Part shown: positions 1 through 7,896 of the stretch, piece after piece | Numbering within the stretch: the stretch's first letter is position 1 | Layout: every line of letters begins with the position of its first letter | Assembly (NCBI GenBank): GCA_005883575.1 | Contig: VBFH01000040.1 | Span: 1 to 43,260 of the forward strand | DNA from: Chloroflexota bacterium | Lineage (GTDB): Bacteria; Chloroflexota; Dormibacteria; Dormibacterales; Dormibacteraceae | Direction: 5' to 3' | Length of the DNA: 43,260 bases | The notes under the pieces: model-generated | Database searches by the model: none | Told to the model about the DNA's origin: nothing | What the model saw: only the letters and a program-made list of their open reading frames with translations | Program-made: the position numbers and the translations under genes

Positions 1-288
1 ATGCACAACGGCACGGCGCCGATTCCAGTTTGGTCGGGGAATCATGAACGTCATCGTCTCAACCGCGGCGGCAACCGCCAGCTCAACGTTGCGCTCCACC
101 GAATCGCAATCACCCAGATGCGACTCGGTGGCGCTGCCACCGCTTACATTGCACGTCGCCTGACCATCGGCAACACCAAGACCGAAGCCATAAGAGCGCT
201 GCGCCGCCAAATCTCTGACGAGGTTTACCGGCGCCTCCGGCAAGACCACTCACAGCGCGCCACCGCCCCCATTGCGGCGGCCGCTTGA
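1..288 (+). CDS. IS110-family transposase, C-terminal part (cut by window edge)
   Basis: This is the C-terminal part of an IS110/IS116/IS902-type transposase. The run GTAPIPVWSG followed by a basic segment and RGGNRQLN is the usual signature of the C-terminal Transposase_20 region, where the family carries its catalytic serine; S12 of the visible part is the candidate. The N-terminal DEDD (RuvC-like) domain would lie outside the window, so I cannot tell an intact element from a remnant. The stop at 286-288 is only 14 bases before the next gene, so little or no right-end sequence separates the element from the flavin reductase. IS110 elements lack classical terminal inverted repeats and none was looked for outside the window. 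Confidence 0.8.
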   Translation: MHNGTAPIPVWSGNHERHRLNRGGNRQLNVALHRIAITQMRLGGAATAYIARRLTIGNTKTEAIRALRRQISDEVYRRLRQDHSQRATAPIAAAA

Positions 289-302
289 CATAGGAGCTTC
301 AC

Positions 303-776
303 GTGATCGATGCGCAGCGATTTCGCGAGGTCATGGCGAGCTTTCCGAGCGGTGTTGTCGTGCTGACGGCCTTCGGCGACGACGCCGGGCCGCGGGGGCT
401 GACGGTCAGCGCCTTCTGTGCCGCCTCCCTGGATCCTCCGCTGGCGCTCGTCTGCATCGACAAGACCTCGAACACGCTGCCGGCAGTTCAGCACACCGGC
501 GGCTTCACGGCCAACATCCTCGCGGCCGGCCGCGAGTCGCTCGCCGGGCGGATGGCGACGAAGCTCAGCGACAAGTTCGACGGCCTGGAGTGGCATCGGC
601 CCGCGAGCAAGTTGGGGGGACCTATTCTCCGGGAGGACACAGCCGCCTACGCCGTGTGCGCGCTGCGCGACACGATCGAGTCAGGCGACCACTGGGTGCT
701 CATCGGGCTGGTCCTCGAGGGCGCCCAGCGCGAGGGCATCAAGCCGATGGTCTTCACGCGGCGGGTGTATGGCTGA
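303..776 (+). CDS. Flavin reductase family protein (FMN-binding split barrel)
   Basis: A 157-residue protein of the flavin-reductase-like family, which uses NAD(P)H to reduce FMN or FAD, often for a partner monooxygenase. Family landmarks are visible: FPSGVVVLTA near the N terminus (about 13-22), GLTVSAFCAASLDPPLALVC (about 32-51), where flavin is bound, and FTANIL (about 68-73). Length is normal for the single-domain family. The start is GTG at 303, chosen because AGGAG at 292-296 lies 6 bases upstream. No monooxygenase partner is adjacent, so the physiological partner is unknown. It is convergent with the ccdA gene, ending 31 bases from its stop. Confidence 0.85.
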   Translation: MIDAQRFREVMASFPSGVVVLTAFGDDAGPRGLTVSAFCAASLDPPLALVCIDKTSNTLPAVQHTGGFTANILAAGRESLAGRMATKLSDKFDGLEWHRPASKLGGPILREDTAAYAVCALRDTIESGDHWVLIGLVLEGAQREGIKPMVFTRRVYG

Positions 777-807
777 TGGCTTACGACGCCGCATGACCAT
801 CGAAGTT

Positions 808-1566
808 TCAGAGTGAGGGCGAGGGCCACGAGGGGATCAGCTGCGTAAGCCCCGCTGACAGCCACGTCAGCCTGTTCGTCAACAGCAAGATGCCCATCAC
901 GACCAACACGGCAGCGGAGGCGAGGTCGATGGCCCGGCGGTGGACACTCACGTAGATGACGAGCGGCCGCGCGTTCTCCAACCCGAAGGCGAGTGCGAGA
1001 AACGGCAGGCCGAGGCCGAGGCAGTACGCGATCATCAGGCTCAAGCCCTGCGGCGTCGTGCCCACGGTCACCGCCGAGCTCAGCACCGCGCTCAAGGTCA
1101 CGCCGATGCATGGCGTCCATCCGCTGGCGAAGCCCATGCCGAGCAGGAAGCCGCCCGCCGCGCCGCCGCCTTGGGGTGCGGTCTTCATCAGCCGGTACTC
1201 GGTGGACAGGAAAGGGATCCGGATCAGGCCCGCAACGTTCAGGGCCATCACGATGACGAAGATCCCCGCGACCACGGGAACATAGGCGCGGATGGGCTGG
1301 ACGGCGAGCGAGAACGCATAGAAGAAGAGGATGAAGATGAGGGAGAGGCCGGCGACGAAGGCGGCACCCGCGAGCGCATATCCCCCCGTCCCCGCCCGGC
1401 GCTTCGCGGCGACCTCCCCAGCAAGTGGGGAGGTGAAGACCATATCGTCCGGCCCTCTGCTTCCTAGATAGGCCAGGTAGGCGGGGACTAGCGGCAGGAC
1501 GCACGGAGACACAAACGAAGCCAGTCCGGCGAGGAATGCGATCGCGGGGTTGAGGGCGTTCAGCAC
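808..1566 (-). CDS. ccdA: Cytochrome c biogenesis protein CcdA family (thiol-disulfide transmembrane transporter)
   Basis: A 252-residue polytopic membrane protein of the CcdA/DsbD-beta family, which passes reducing equivalents from cytoplasmic thioredoxin to extracytoplasmic thiol proteins, for example in cytochrome c maturation. The two redox cysteines are present: C22 in SPCVLPL and C153 in GWTPCIG. About six hydrophobic segments can be seen. The start is GTG at 1566, and the first 7 bases overlap the end of the alpha/beta hydrolase gene, so the two are probably co-transcribed. Residues about 44-62 (TSPLAGEVAAKRRAGTGG) are foreign to the family: this stretch is a palindromic intergenic-type repeat read in frame, placed in the loop after the first membrane segment. 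Neither redox cysteine is affected. Confidence 0.88.
   Translation of the reverse strand: MLNALNPAIAFLAGLASFVSPCVLPLVPAYLAYLGSRGPDDMVFTSPLAGEVAAKRRAGTGGYALAGAAFVAGLSLIFILFFYAFSLAVQPIRAYVPVVAGIFVIVMALNVAGLIRIPFLSTEYRLMKTAPQGGGAAGGFLLGMGFASGWTPCIGVTLSAVLSSAVTVGTTPQGLSLMIAYCLGLGLPFLALAFGLENARPLVIYVSVHRRAIDLASAAVLVVMGILLLTNRLTWLSAGLTQLIPSWPSPSL
1381..1437 (-). repeat. REP-like palindromic element inside ccdA
   Basis: On the minus strand, CCTCCCCA and TGGGGAGG form a perfect 8-bp stem around a 5-base loop, followed by a GC-rich tail (CGCCGCGAAGCGCCGGGCG) and a G run. Read in frame it gives the SPLAGEVAAKRR peptide, which I recognise as the translation of a widespread bacterial intergenic palindrome. 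A related element lies at 22332-22367. Its in-frame location inside a membrane-protein loop indicates insertion tolerated at a surface loop. Confidence 0.7.
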
Positions 1567-2390
1567 GAGGCCGCGGTCTGGCCGGCAAGCGCGGCGATCG
1601 CGTCGGCGACCTCATCCCAGACACGCCTGGGGACGTCATGGCCCATGCCCGCGATCTCCACCAGGCGGGCACCGGGCACCGCCGCGGCGACGTTGCGGCC
1701 GTTCTCAACCGGGACGAGGATGTCGGCGTCTCCGTGGATGACGAGCGTCGGCACGCGCACCGAGTGTAGGCGCTGCAGACGGCCCTTCGCCGCCATAATC
1801 GCCCCCAACTGGCGCGCGAAACCCGCCGGATGATAAGCCCGATCGACGGCGCGCTCGATCCTCGGCCGCTCATACGCCTCATCGAATGGATCGGCCGGCC
1901 CGAGCAGGTGCCTCTTCGCCCACACCCCGAGCTCGATCTGCTCGTCGCGCGTATCCGGCGCGGGCGCCATCAGGACGGCGGTTCCCTCGTCGGTCGGCCG
2001 GACCTGGTCTTCGCCGTTCGGCCCGGACATGATCGACGTGAGCGTCAGCACGCGCTCGGGGTAGTTCAGTGCGACCAGCTGGGCGATGAACCCGCCCATC
2101 GACGCCCCGACGACGTGCGCCGCGCGAATGTCCAGCGCGTCCAGCAGGCCGACCGCGTCTGCGGCCATATCGTCGAGCGTGTACGGGTCCTGCATCCACG
2201 TCGAGCGGCCGGCATCGCGGTTGTCGAAGCGAATCACGTGAAAGCCGCGGCTCGCCAGAAGGCGGCAGAAGTCCTCGTCCCAGCTGAGCAGCTGGGCGCC
2301 AAGACCGGCGATCAAGAGCAGGGGCGCGGCGTCGGGCTCGCCGAAGGTCTCGAACTCGATCTCGATTCCGTTCGCGGTGGCGCGTGGCAT
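1560..2390 (-). CDS. Alpha/beta hydrolase fold protein
   Basis: An alpha/beta hydrolase of 276 residues from ATG 2390. The fold is clear: a lipase-like LLIAGLGAQLLSWDEDF (oxyanion region), the strand-loop HVIRFDNRDAGRS, the nucleophile elbow GASMGG, an acid region in VIHGDADILVPVENG and the catalytic histidine in GMGHDVP near the C terminus. The family includes esterases, peroxidases and dehalogenases; the substrate cannot be named. The open frame extends upstream to 2552, but that part overlaps pepF on the other strand and has no family similarity. A TAGCAT box (2398-2403, minus) ends 7 bases before ATG 2390, which fits a leaderless start; ATG 2399 is the alternative. The downstream end overlaps ccdA. 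Confidence 0.85.
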   Translation of the reverse strand: MPRATANGIEIEFETFGEPDAAPLLLIAGLGAQLLSWDEDFCRLLASRGFHVIRFDNRDAGRSTWMQDPYTLDDMAADAVGLLDALDIRAAHVVGASMGGFIAQLVALNYPERVLTLTSIMSGPNGEDQVRPTDEGTAVLMAPAPDTRDEQIELGVWAKRHLLGPADPFDEAYERPRIERAVDRAYHPAGFARQLGAIMAAKGRLQRLHSVRVPTLVIHGDADILVPVENGRNVAAAVPGARLVEIAGMGHDVPRRVWDEVADAIAALAGQTAASC

Positions 2391-2397
2391 CGGACCC

Positions 2398-2408
2398 ATG
2401 CTACTAAT
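2398..2408. promoter_or_regulatory. Overlapping divergent -10 boxes for hydrolase and pepF
   Basis: The only non-coding space between the two divergent genes is about 25 bases. It holds TACTAAT at 2402-2408 on the plus strand, 4 to 7 bases before GTG 2413 and GTG 2416 of pepF, and TAGCAT at 2403-2398 on the minus strand, 7 bases before ATG 2390 of the hydrolase. No good -35 box is visible for either. The layout suggests leaderless transcripts in both directions. Prediction only. Confidence 0.35.
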
Positions 2409-2415
2409 CCCTGTG

Positions 2416-4242
2416 GTGAAGCCTCTTCCGAACCGGTCCGACATCGACAAGCGCTTCACCTGGGACGCCGAGAGCGTCTTCCCGGAGGAGTCGGGCTGGG
2501 ACCACGCGGTCGACACGATCCTCTCGAGCCTGCCCGACCTGGCCGAGTTCAAAGGTCACCTGAGCGACTCGCCTGACGCGCTGGCGGACTGGTTCGAGGC
2601 CAACGAACGCGCCCACCGGCTCATGGCCAAGGTGATCGTCTTCACGACCATGTCGTACTCGGTCGACGTGGGCGACCAGGAGGCCGCGGCGCGCACGGAC
2701 CGCGCTCGGTCGGTCGCCGCGCAACTGGGCGCGGCCGCCTCGTTCGCGGTTCCGGAGATGCTGGCGATCGGCATCCCCAACCTGCGCAAGTGGGTGGCGA
2801 CCTCCCCGCGACTCGCGCACCTCGGCCACTACTTCGACCGGTTGGAAAAGCTGCAAAGCCGCATCCGGAGCGCCGAAGTCGAAGAGCTCCTGACGCAGGT
2901 CTCCGATCCCCTTGCGACCGCGCTCTCGGTGCACAGCGTGCTCGCTAACACCGACCTCAAGTTCGCGCCGGCTGTCAGCTCCGACGGCGAGCTCCATGAG
3001 GTGGCACAGGGCACGGTCGCTGCGCTACTCACGAACCAGGACCGTGAGGTCCGGCGCACGGCGTTCGAGAGCTATGCGGACCAGCATCTGGCGATGCGCC
3101 ACGCCATGGCCGCGAGCCTGGCAGGTGGGGTGAAGCGCGATGTCTTCTTCGCGCGGGCGCGCGGCTACGCGTCCTCGCTGGAGGCTGCACTCGAGCCGAG
3201 CCACATCCCCGTCGAGGTCTACCACAACGTCGTGCAGACGTTTCGCGACAACGTCAGCACCTGGCACCGCTACTGGCGCATCCGCCGCGAGGCGCTCGGT
3301 CTGGAGGTGTTGAAGCCTTACGACACGCGCGCGCAGATCAGCTCGAGCGGGCTGAAGGTGCCCTACGAGAAGGCCGTCGACTGGATCGCCGAGGGCGTGG
3401 CGCCGTTGGGCGACGAATACGTTGAGGTCCTTCGCCAGGGCGCGTTCGTAGATCGCTGGGTGGACATCTATCCGAACAAAGGCAAGCGCATGGGCGCGTT
3501 CTCGACCGGTTCGATGGACACGCCGCCCTTCATCTTCATGAGCTACAACGACGACATCTACTCGATGAGCACGCTGGCCCACGAGCTTGGGCACTCGATG
3601 CACTCGTATCACACCCGCGGATCGCAGCCTTACGTCTACTCCAACTACGGGCTTTTCCAGGCCGAGGTGGCTTCGAACATGCACCAGGCTCTGACCCGCC
3701 GGCACCTGCTCGCCACCAAGACCGATCCTGAATTCCAGATCGCGGTCATCGAAGAGGCGATGTCCAACTTCTACCGCTACTTCTTCATCATGCCCTCACT
3801 CGCCCGGCTCGAACTCGAGGTCCACGAGCGCGTGGAGCGAGGCGGAGCCCTGACGGCGGAGTACCTGAACAACCTGATGGCGGACCTGATGCTCGAGGTC
3901 TACGGGTCGGAGGTCGACGTCAACGAGCGCGACCGCGAGCGGATCGGGTCCACATGGGCGCAGTTCCACACCCACCTGTACAGCAACTTCTACGTCTACC
4001 AGTACGCGACCGGGATCGCGGCCGCGGATCATCTTGTCGAGCGCGTCGCCGCCGGCGAGCGCATTGCGGTCGAGTCTTATCTCGCGTTCTTGAGGAGCGG
4101 CGGCTCGATGTATCCGCTCGAGGGTCTGCGCATGGCCGGGGTGGACATGACCTCGCCGGAGCCGGTCAAGGCCGCGTTCGCAACGCTGTCGTCGATGGTG
4201 GATCAGCTGGAGAAGCTGACGGTCAAAGCACGATCCGCATGA
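2416..4242 (+). CDS. pepF: M3-family oligoendopeptidase F
   Basis: A zinc metallopeptidase of the M3B family that cleaves short peptides (roughly 7-17 residues) in the cytoplasm. Counting from GTG 2416, the HELGH zinc motif is at residues 389-393 and the third ligand is E417 in FQAEVAS, 24 residues on, as the family requires. The total of 608 residues is typical. I chose GTG 2416 because it begins (M)KPLPNRSD, the usual N terminus of oligoendopeptidase F, and because a TACTAAT box lies just before it; GTG 2413, ATG 2398 and GTG 2377 are upstream alternatives that would run through the divergent promoter. The 3' end overlaps the convergent GNAT gene by 20 bases. Confidence 0.92.
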   Translation: MKPLPNRSDIDKRFTWDAESVFPEESGWDHAVDTILSSLPDLAEFKGHLSDSPDALADWFEANERAHRLMAKVIVFTTMSYSVDVGDQEAAARTDRARSVAAQLGAAASFAVPEMLAIGIPNLRKWVATSPRLAHLGHYFDRLEKLQSRIRSAEVEELLTQVSDPLATALSVHSVLANTDLKFAPAVSSDGELHEVAQGTVAALLTNQDREVRRTAFESYADQHLAMRHAMAASLAGGVKRDVFFARARGYASSLEAALEPSHIPVEVYHNVVQTFRDNVSTWHRYWRIRREALGLEVLKPYDTRAQISSSGLKVPYEKAVDWIAEGVAPLGDEYVEVLRQGAFVDRWVDIYPNKGKRMGAFSTGSMDTPPFIFMSYNDDIYSMSTLAHELGHSMHSYHTRGSQPYVYSNYGLFQAEVASNMHQALTRRHLLATKTDPEFQIAVIEEAMSNFYRYFFIMPSLARLELEVHERVERGGALTAEYLNNLMADLMLEVYGSEVDVNERDRERIGSTWAQFHTHLYSNFYVYQYATGIAAADHLVERVAAGERIAVESYLAFLRSGGSMYPLEGLRMAGVDMTSPEPVKAAFATLSSMVDQLEKLTVKARSA

Positions 4243-4654
4243 CATCCGACTCGCGGATGCGAAAGCCAAGCCTCTGATAGAGGCGATGCGCGGCCTCGCG
4301 CGCCGGCCCGCGTCCTGACTGCAGCTCGGCAACCTGAGCCCCTTGATCGCGGCCGACGTCGAGCGCCGCCTTGACCAGCGCCTCCCCCACGCCCTTGCCG
4401 CGGGCGGCATCGTCGACGACGACCTCGTCGAGTCGGGCCTTGATCCAGAACGGCGTCGTGTAGACGATGACCGTGGTGGTGCCCACGATCTGATCGCCGT
4501 CCCTGGCGACGAGGAGGGTGACGTCGGGGTCGGCGAGCAGCCGCTCAAGGCGCTCCATGTCGGGGACCGTCAGCGTCGGGTTGAGCTGTGGCAGGAGGCG
4601 GGTCAGCGCGGCGTGAATCTCGGGTGTCGCCCGGGTGACCGCTTCGATCTTCAT
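4223..4654 (-). CDS. GNAT-family N-acetyltransferase (third gene of MFS-GNAT-GNAT operon)
   Basis: A 143-residue single-domain GNAT acyltransferase, using acetyl-CoA to acylate an unknown amine. The acetyl-CoA loop is seen as ARGKGVGEAL (about 84-93, matching the R/Q-x-x-G-x-G/A motif), preceded by the strand LDEVVVDDA, and the C-terminal LYQRLGFR is the usual motif B ending. The start ATG (4654) lies in an ATGA overlap with the stop of the preceding GNAT gene, which implies translational coupling. It is the last gene of a three-gene operon with an MFS exporter; acetylation plus efflux may act on one toxic amine, which is inference. Confidence 0.85.
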   Translation of the reverse strand: MKIEAVTRATPEIHAALTRLLPQLNPTLTVPDMERLERLLADPDVTLLVARDGDQIVGTTTVIVYTTPFWIKARLDEVVVDDAARGKGVGEALVKAALDVGRDQGAQVAELQSGRGPAREAAHRLYQRLGFRIRESDVMRIVL

Positions 4655-5157
4655 GTCAGCTCGAGAAGCATCGTCCACGCTGTACCGACCCTTTGCACCC
4701 TCGTGAAGCCGAGGCCGGTGTACAGGCGGGCGGCTCGTGAGTTGCCGTCCTCGACGCTGAGGCTGAGACCGCGGAGGCCCATCCGCCTGGCGCGCTCGAT
4801 GAGCGCCTGCATCAGCATCCGGCCCAATCCCTGACCGCGCGATCGCTTGCTGAGGGCGATTCCGAGCTCGGGAATCTCCTCGGCGACGAAGCCGTATCCG
4901 GGCTCTGCTGCGGAGAAGAACCGAAACCACGCGGCGCCGAGCCGCTCGCCGGAGCCGGAGGCCGCGATGACCGCGGTGTCGCCTTGGCGGCCCCATTCGG
5001 AGAAGTACCTGGCCACTTCAGGAATCGCGAGGAGCTCATCGACAGCGGGGCGTGCGGCGTCTTCGCGCCACAGCATCGCTTCGAGGCTCATCTCGCGCAG
5101 AAATTCATGGTCGTCAGGTCGGGCGTCGCGCAGTGTGATCGACTGCTGCCCGTTCAT
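4651..5157 (-). CDS. GNAT-family N-acetyltransferase (second gene of operon)
   Basis: A 168-residue GNAT acetyltransferase. Motif A is RSRGQGLGRML (about 106-116), followed by LYTGLGFTRVQ near the C terminus. The N-terminal third (LRDARPDDHEFL, then MLWREDAARPA) matches the RimI-like group with an extended first helix. The start ATG (5157) overlaps the MFS stop as ATGA, and its own stop overlaps the next GNAT start the same way. It shares fold but little close identity with its downstream neighbour, so this is not a recent duplication. The substrate is unknown. Confidence 0.85.
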   Translation of the reverse strand: MNGQQSITLRDARPDDHEFLREMSLEAMLWREDAARPAVDELLAIPEVARYFSEWGRQGDTAVIAASGSGERLGAAWFRFFSAAEPGYGFVAEEIPELGIALSKRSRGQGLGRMLMQALIERARRMGLRGLSLSVEDGNSRAARLYTGLGFTRVQRVGTAWTMLLELT

Positions 5158-6362
5158 GGTGCCAGCACCGGCCCTTTTCGGACGCTCGGCGCCGCCGTCG
5201 TCAGCGCCGCCACGACCAGCATTCCTGCACCCGCGATGAGTCCGGCCGTCGCCGGACCGAAGGCTTGCACCAGCAGGCCGCCGGCAAGGGCCCCGAGCGG
5301 CAGCGCGCCGAACGCAGTGAGTGAGCCGACGCTCGAGACCCGCGCAATCAGACGGTCGGGGATCAACCGCATGTAGATCGTGCCCACCGAGATGTTCCAG
5401 ATCGCGCCAACCATCGCGAGGGTGCCGAGCAGCGCGACAAGCAGGATCGGGTTGCCGACCACGCCCACCAGCGGTGTCATCGCCACCCACAACCACAGGG
5501 TCGTGATGACGACGAGATTCGACCGCACCCGCTGCGACAGCCAACCGCCGGTCAGCGAACCGATCACCCCACCGATGCCGAAGCCGGCCAGCACGAGACC
5601 GATCAACGATGCCGAGGCGCCGCGATCTCTCTCGGCCACGATGACGACGAGGATGACCACCTGGAAGAAAGCGTTGGTCACAGAGGCCGCCAGGTTGACG
5701 ATCAGGATGTAGGGCTGGCCCCACAGCCACCTGATTCCTTCCTGGATCTCTTTGAGCATCGGCTGCGACTGCCCCGTCCGGGCTTCCTCGAACGGCGTCC
5801 GGATCAGCAACAGTGTGGCCAGCGAGATGACATACGAGAGCGCGTCGGCGAGAAACGGAGCGGTCCGGCCGACGTCGAAGAGAAACCCGCCGATCGGGTT
5901 GCCGAGGAGCGTGGCCGCCCTGAGCCGAGCCTCGTTCTGGGACAGCGCGGCGGGGTATTGCTCCGGCGGAACGACGATGCGGACCGCCGACACCTCGCCC
6001 AGGCGAAAGACGACGAACATGGTGCCCTCGATGAACGCGACGATCACGACCTGGACGATGGTCAGTCCGCCCAGCAGCGCCGCGACGGGGATGCTCCCGA
6101 GCGCCGTGAGGCGGATGAGGTCGCACGCGATCATGAGCCGGCGGCGGTTGACCCGATCCATCATCGCCCCGGCCGGAAGCTGGAACAGGATGTAGGGCAG
6201 CGTGCCGACGAAGCCCACGATGCCGGCCGTCGCGGCGGAACCCGTCATCGCCAGCACCAGCAGCGGGTAGGCGATCTGCGAGACCCGTGATCCGAGGACC
6301 GAGATCGCCTGCCCGGCCCACAGGAGCTGGAAGTCGCGATTCTTGCGGAGCGGCGTGGCGAT
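5154..6362 (-). CDS. MFS transporter, start codon unresolved
   Basis: A major facilitator superfamily exporter of the 12-helix, enterobactin-exporter/MFS_3-like type. The N-terminal LRKNRDFQLLWAGQAIS and following segment, then the loop DRVNRRRLMIACDLIR (motif A region), are typical. Family similarity begins at about 6353, but the frame opens only at 6371 (after the azlD stop TAA at 6374-6372), and no ATG, GTG or TTG occurs in frame before GTG 6257, which would remove most of helix 1. I give ATC 6362 as a placeholder. A rare start codon, reinitiation after azlD or an indel upstream are possible. The gene leads a coupled MFS-GNAT-GNAT operon and may be the tail of the azlCD transcript. Confidence 0.75.
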   Translation of the reverse strand: MATPLRKNRDFQLLWAGQAISVLGSRVSQIAYPLLVLAMTGSAATAGIVGFVGTLPYILFQLPAGAMMDRVNRRRLMIACDLIRLTALGSIPVAALLGGLTIVQVVIVAFIEGTMFVVFRLGEVSAVRIVVPPEQYPAALSQNEARLRAATLLGNPIGGFLFDVGRTAPFLADALSYVISLATLLLIRTPFEEARTGQSQPMLKEIQEGIRWLWGQPYILIVNLAASVTNAFFQVVILVVIVAERDRGASASLIGLVLAGFGIGGVIGSLTGGWLSQRVRSNLVVITTLWLWVAMTPLVGVVGNPILLVALLGTLAMVGAIWNISVGTIYMRLIPDRLIARVSSVGSLTAFGALPLGALAGGLLVQAFGPATAGLIAGAGMLVVAALTTAAPSVRKGPVLAP

Positions 6363-6371
6363 ATCGCGAGG

Positions 6372-6671
6372 TTAAAGCAGTCGCAGGAGCGCGGCGGTTG
6401 CGCCAGCGACGGCGACGACGACTAGGAATGGCGCCCGCAAAACGACCGCCGCCAAGGCGACCACGAGCGCCGCCGCCCGGACGTCGAGGACGAGGTGCCG
6501 GCCGGTGGCAAACGTCTGCGTCGCAACGAGCGCGGCCAGAAGCGCGATTGGGATGAGGGGCACGGTGCGCTGGATCCGGCGGTCTTGCAGCCAGCGCTGC
6601 GGCAGCGAAAGACCCGCCAGCTTCAGCGCGTAGCACGAGACGGAGGCAACGAGAAGGCCGGCCCAGATCAC
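6372..6671 (-). CDS. azlD: AzlD-type branched-chain amino acid transport subunit
   Basis: A 99-residue membrane protein with about four hydrophobic segments, the size and pattern of AzlD/YgaH, the small subunit that works with AzlC to export branched-chain amino acids. The start is GTG 6671, which overlaps the azlC stop as GTGA. The sequence LPLRWLQ-like LPQRWLQDRRIQRTVPLIP region matches the conserved loop before helix 2 of the family. Position directly after azlC confirms the assignment. The next gene (MFS) follows immediately after the stop. Confidence 0.85.
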   Translation of the reverse strand: MIWAGLLVASVSCYALKLAGLSLPQRWLQDRRIQRTVPLIPIALLAALVATQTFATGRHLVLDVRAAALVVALAAVVLRAPFLVVVAVAGATAALLRLL

Positions 6672-7345
6672 TTCTTGAAGATCCCAAACAGCGCGACCAG
6701 CAGCGCAACTACAAGCAGCGGCACGCCCGCCGGCACAAGCGGCAGCACCGCGATGGCGATCACCGCGGAGGCGATCGCGATCGCCAAGGGTTCGCGCGCC
6801 CTGAGGCGCGGAGCGAGAAGGGCGAGAAAGGCGGCAGGCGGCGCGGCGTCGAGACCGAACAGTTTCGGATTCGATAGCGCATGTGTGGCCAGGGCGCCGA
6901 TCAGCGTGCCTGTGTTCCAGAGTGTGAACAGGGCGATGCCGGTGGCCCAGAAGGCAAAGCGGCTGTGGGTCGGATCGTCGCGGGCGATTGCCATCGCGGT
7001 GGTCTCGTCGATCACCAGATGCGACGCGAGCAGCCGGCGCCACCCTCGCACGTCGAGCAGCGAGGAAAGCCGGAGGCCGTAAAGCGCGTTGCGCGAACCG
7101 AGCAGAGCCGCCGCGGCAGCGCCGGCCCACACGCTTCCGCCCGCGCCGACCACGCCGACGAGCGCGAACTGGGAGGCGCCGGTGAACATCAGGATCGAGA
7201 GCGCGCAAGTTTGCAGCAGCGAGAGCCCGGCGGCCGTGGAGATAGCGCCGAAGGAGATCGCGTAGGCGCCGCTGGCGATCGCAATCCCGAGCGCGTCTCG
7301 CAGGATGCCTCGGGTTGCCCGTTGCGAGGTCGCGGGCGTTACCAC
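6668..7345 (-). CDS. azlC: AzlC-type branched-chain amino acid transport subunit
   Basis: A 225-residue membrane protein of the AzlC/YgaZ family, the large subunit of a two-part exporter for valine and related amino acids. Landmarks are IAISFGAISTAAGLS-like helix 1, the FTGASQFALVGV segment (about 54-65), and NALYGLRLS (about 86-94) followed by HLVIDETTAMA (about 108-118), all conserved in the family. The start is GTG 7345; a TAACTT box on the minus strand (7357-7352) lies 6 bases before it, hinting at a leaderless message. It is coupled to azlD by a 4-base overlap. Confidence 0.88.
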   Translation of the reverse strand: MVTPATSQRATRGILRDALGIAIASGAYAISFGAISTAAGLSLLQTCALSILMFTGASQFALVGVVGAGGSVWAGAAAAALLGSRNALYGLRLSSLLDVRGWRRLLASHLVIDETTAMAIARDDPTHSRFAFWATGIALFTLWNTGTLIGALATHALSNPKLFGLDAAPPAAFLALLAPRLRAREPLAIAIASAVIAIAVLPLVPAGVPLLVVALLVALFGIFKK

Positions 7346-7380
7346 CCGCAGAAGTTAACCGGGTATCGCTTTCAGCACCC

Positions 7381-7866
7381 TTACTTGGTCGTGACAGCAA
7401 CTCCAGAGGGCTTTACTACCCACCACAGGTCACCGAAACCATTGACGCCTTGCCCCGTCGTATCCCCGGGCGCCTTGTCGGTGGCGAAGTAGTAAAGCGG
7501 GTGCCCCGCGTACGTGACCTCGACCTTGCCGTCGGTTCGCGTGGTGGCCCCGAGGAGAGACGCGTCGACGCCGACCCCTGCCTGCGGTTTGCCTGTCGTG
7601 AGCACCGGCGGCCAGAACGTCGCGCATTGTGCATAGCATGTCGACGCCGTGCCGGTGTCCTTGACGAAGAGGTAGACCGTCATGCCCTTGTCATCGACCA
7701 GGATCGGTCCGTACTTCGGGTGGTTCGCGACGGCGATCTTCTCGCCCGTCACGGCCGGGCTCGAAGACGGGCTCGAGCTCGCGGTCGATGGGCTCGATCC
7801 ACCACATCCCGCGCTCAGCAAAGACAAGGCCGACAGCGCGCCGGCGGCCAGCATTTTTGCTTGCAT
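7381..7866 (-). CDS. Secreted lipoprotein of the COG4315 / Lipoprotein_15 type
   Basis: A 161-residue predicted lipoprotein. A signal peptide with lipobox LSAGC (Cys21) is followed by a Ser/Pro/Thr linker to about residue 40, and then two copies of the family repeat: PILVDDKGMTVYLFVKD with a CYAQCATFWPPV segment, and HPLYYFATDKAPGDTTGQG. These are the Yx(F/W/Y)xxD repeats of PF03640, a family of secreted proteins of unknown function frequent in Actinobacteria and Chloroflexi. The cysteines in CYAQC could bind heme or metal, but no role is established here. Start ATG 7866; an internal ATG at 7854 is also possible. Confidence 0.85.
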   Translation of the reverse strand: MQAKMLAAGALSALSLLSAGCGGSSPSTASSSPSSSPAVTGEKIAVANHPKYGPILVDDKGMTVYLFVKDTGTASTCYAQCATFWPPVLTTGKPQAGVGVDASLLGATTRTDGKVEVTYAGHPLYYFATDKAPGDTTGQGVNGFGDLWWVVKPSGVAVTTK

Positions 7867-7896
7867 GCACCCGGTACCGAGCCGGGTTACGCCTGA

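Noticed and set aside
2391-2552. N-terminal extension of the alpha/beta hydrolase
   Set aside because: It runs antisense through the start of pepF and shows no hydrolase-like sequence.
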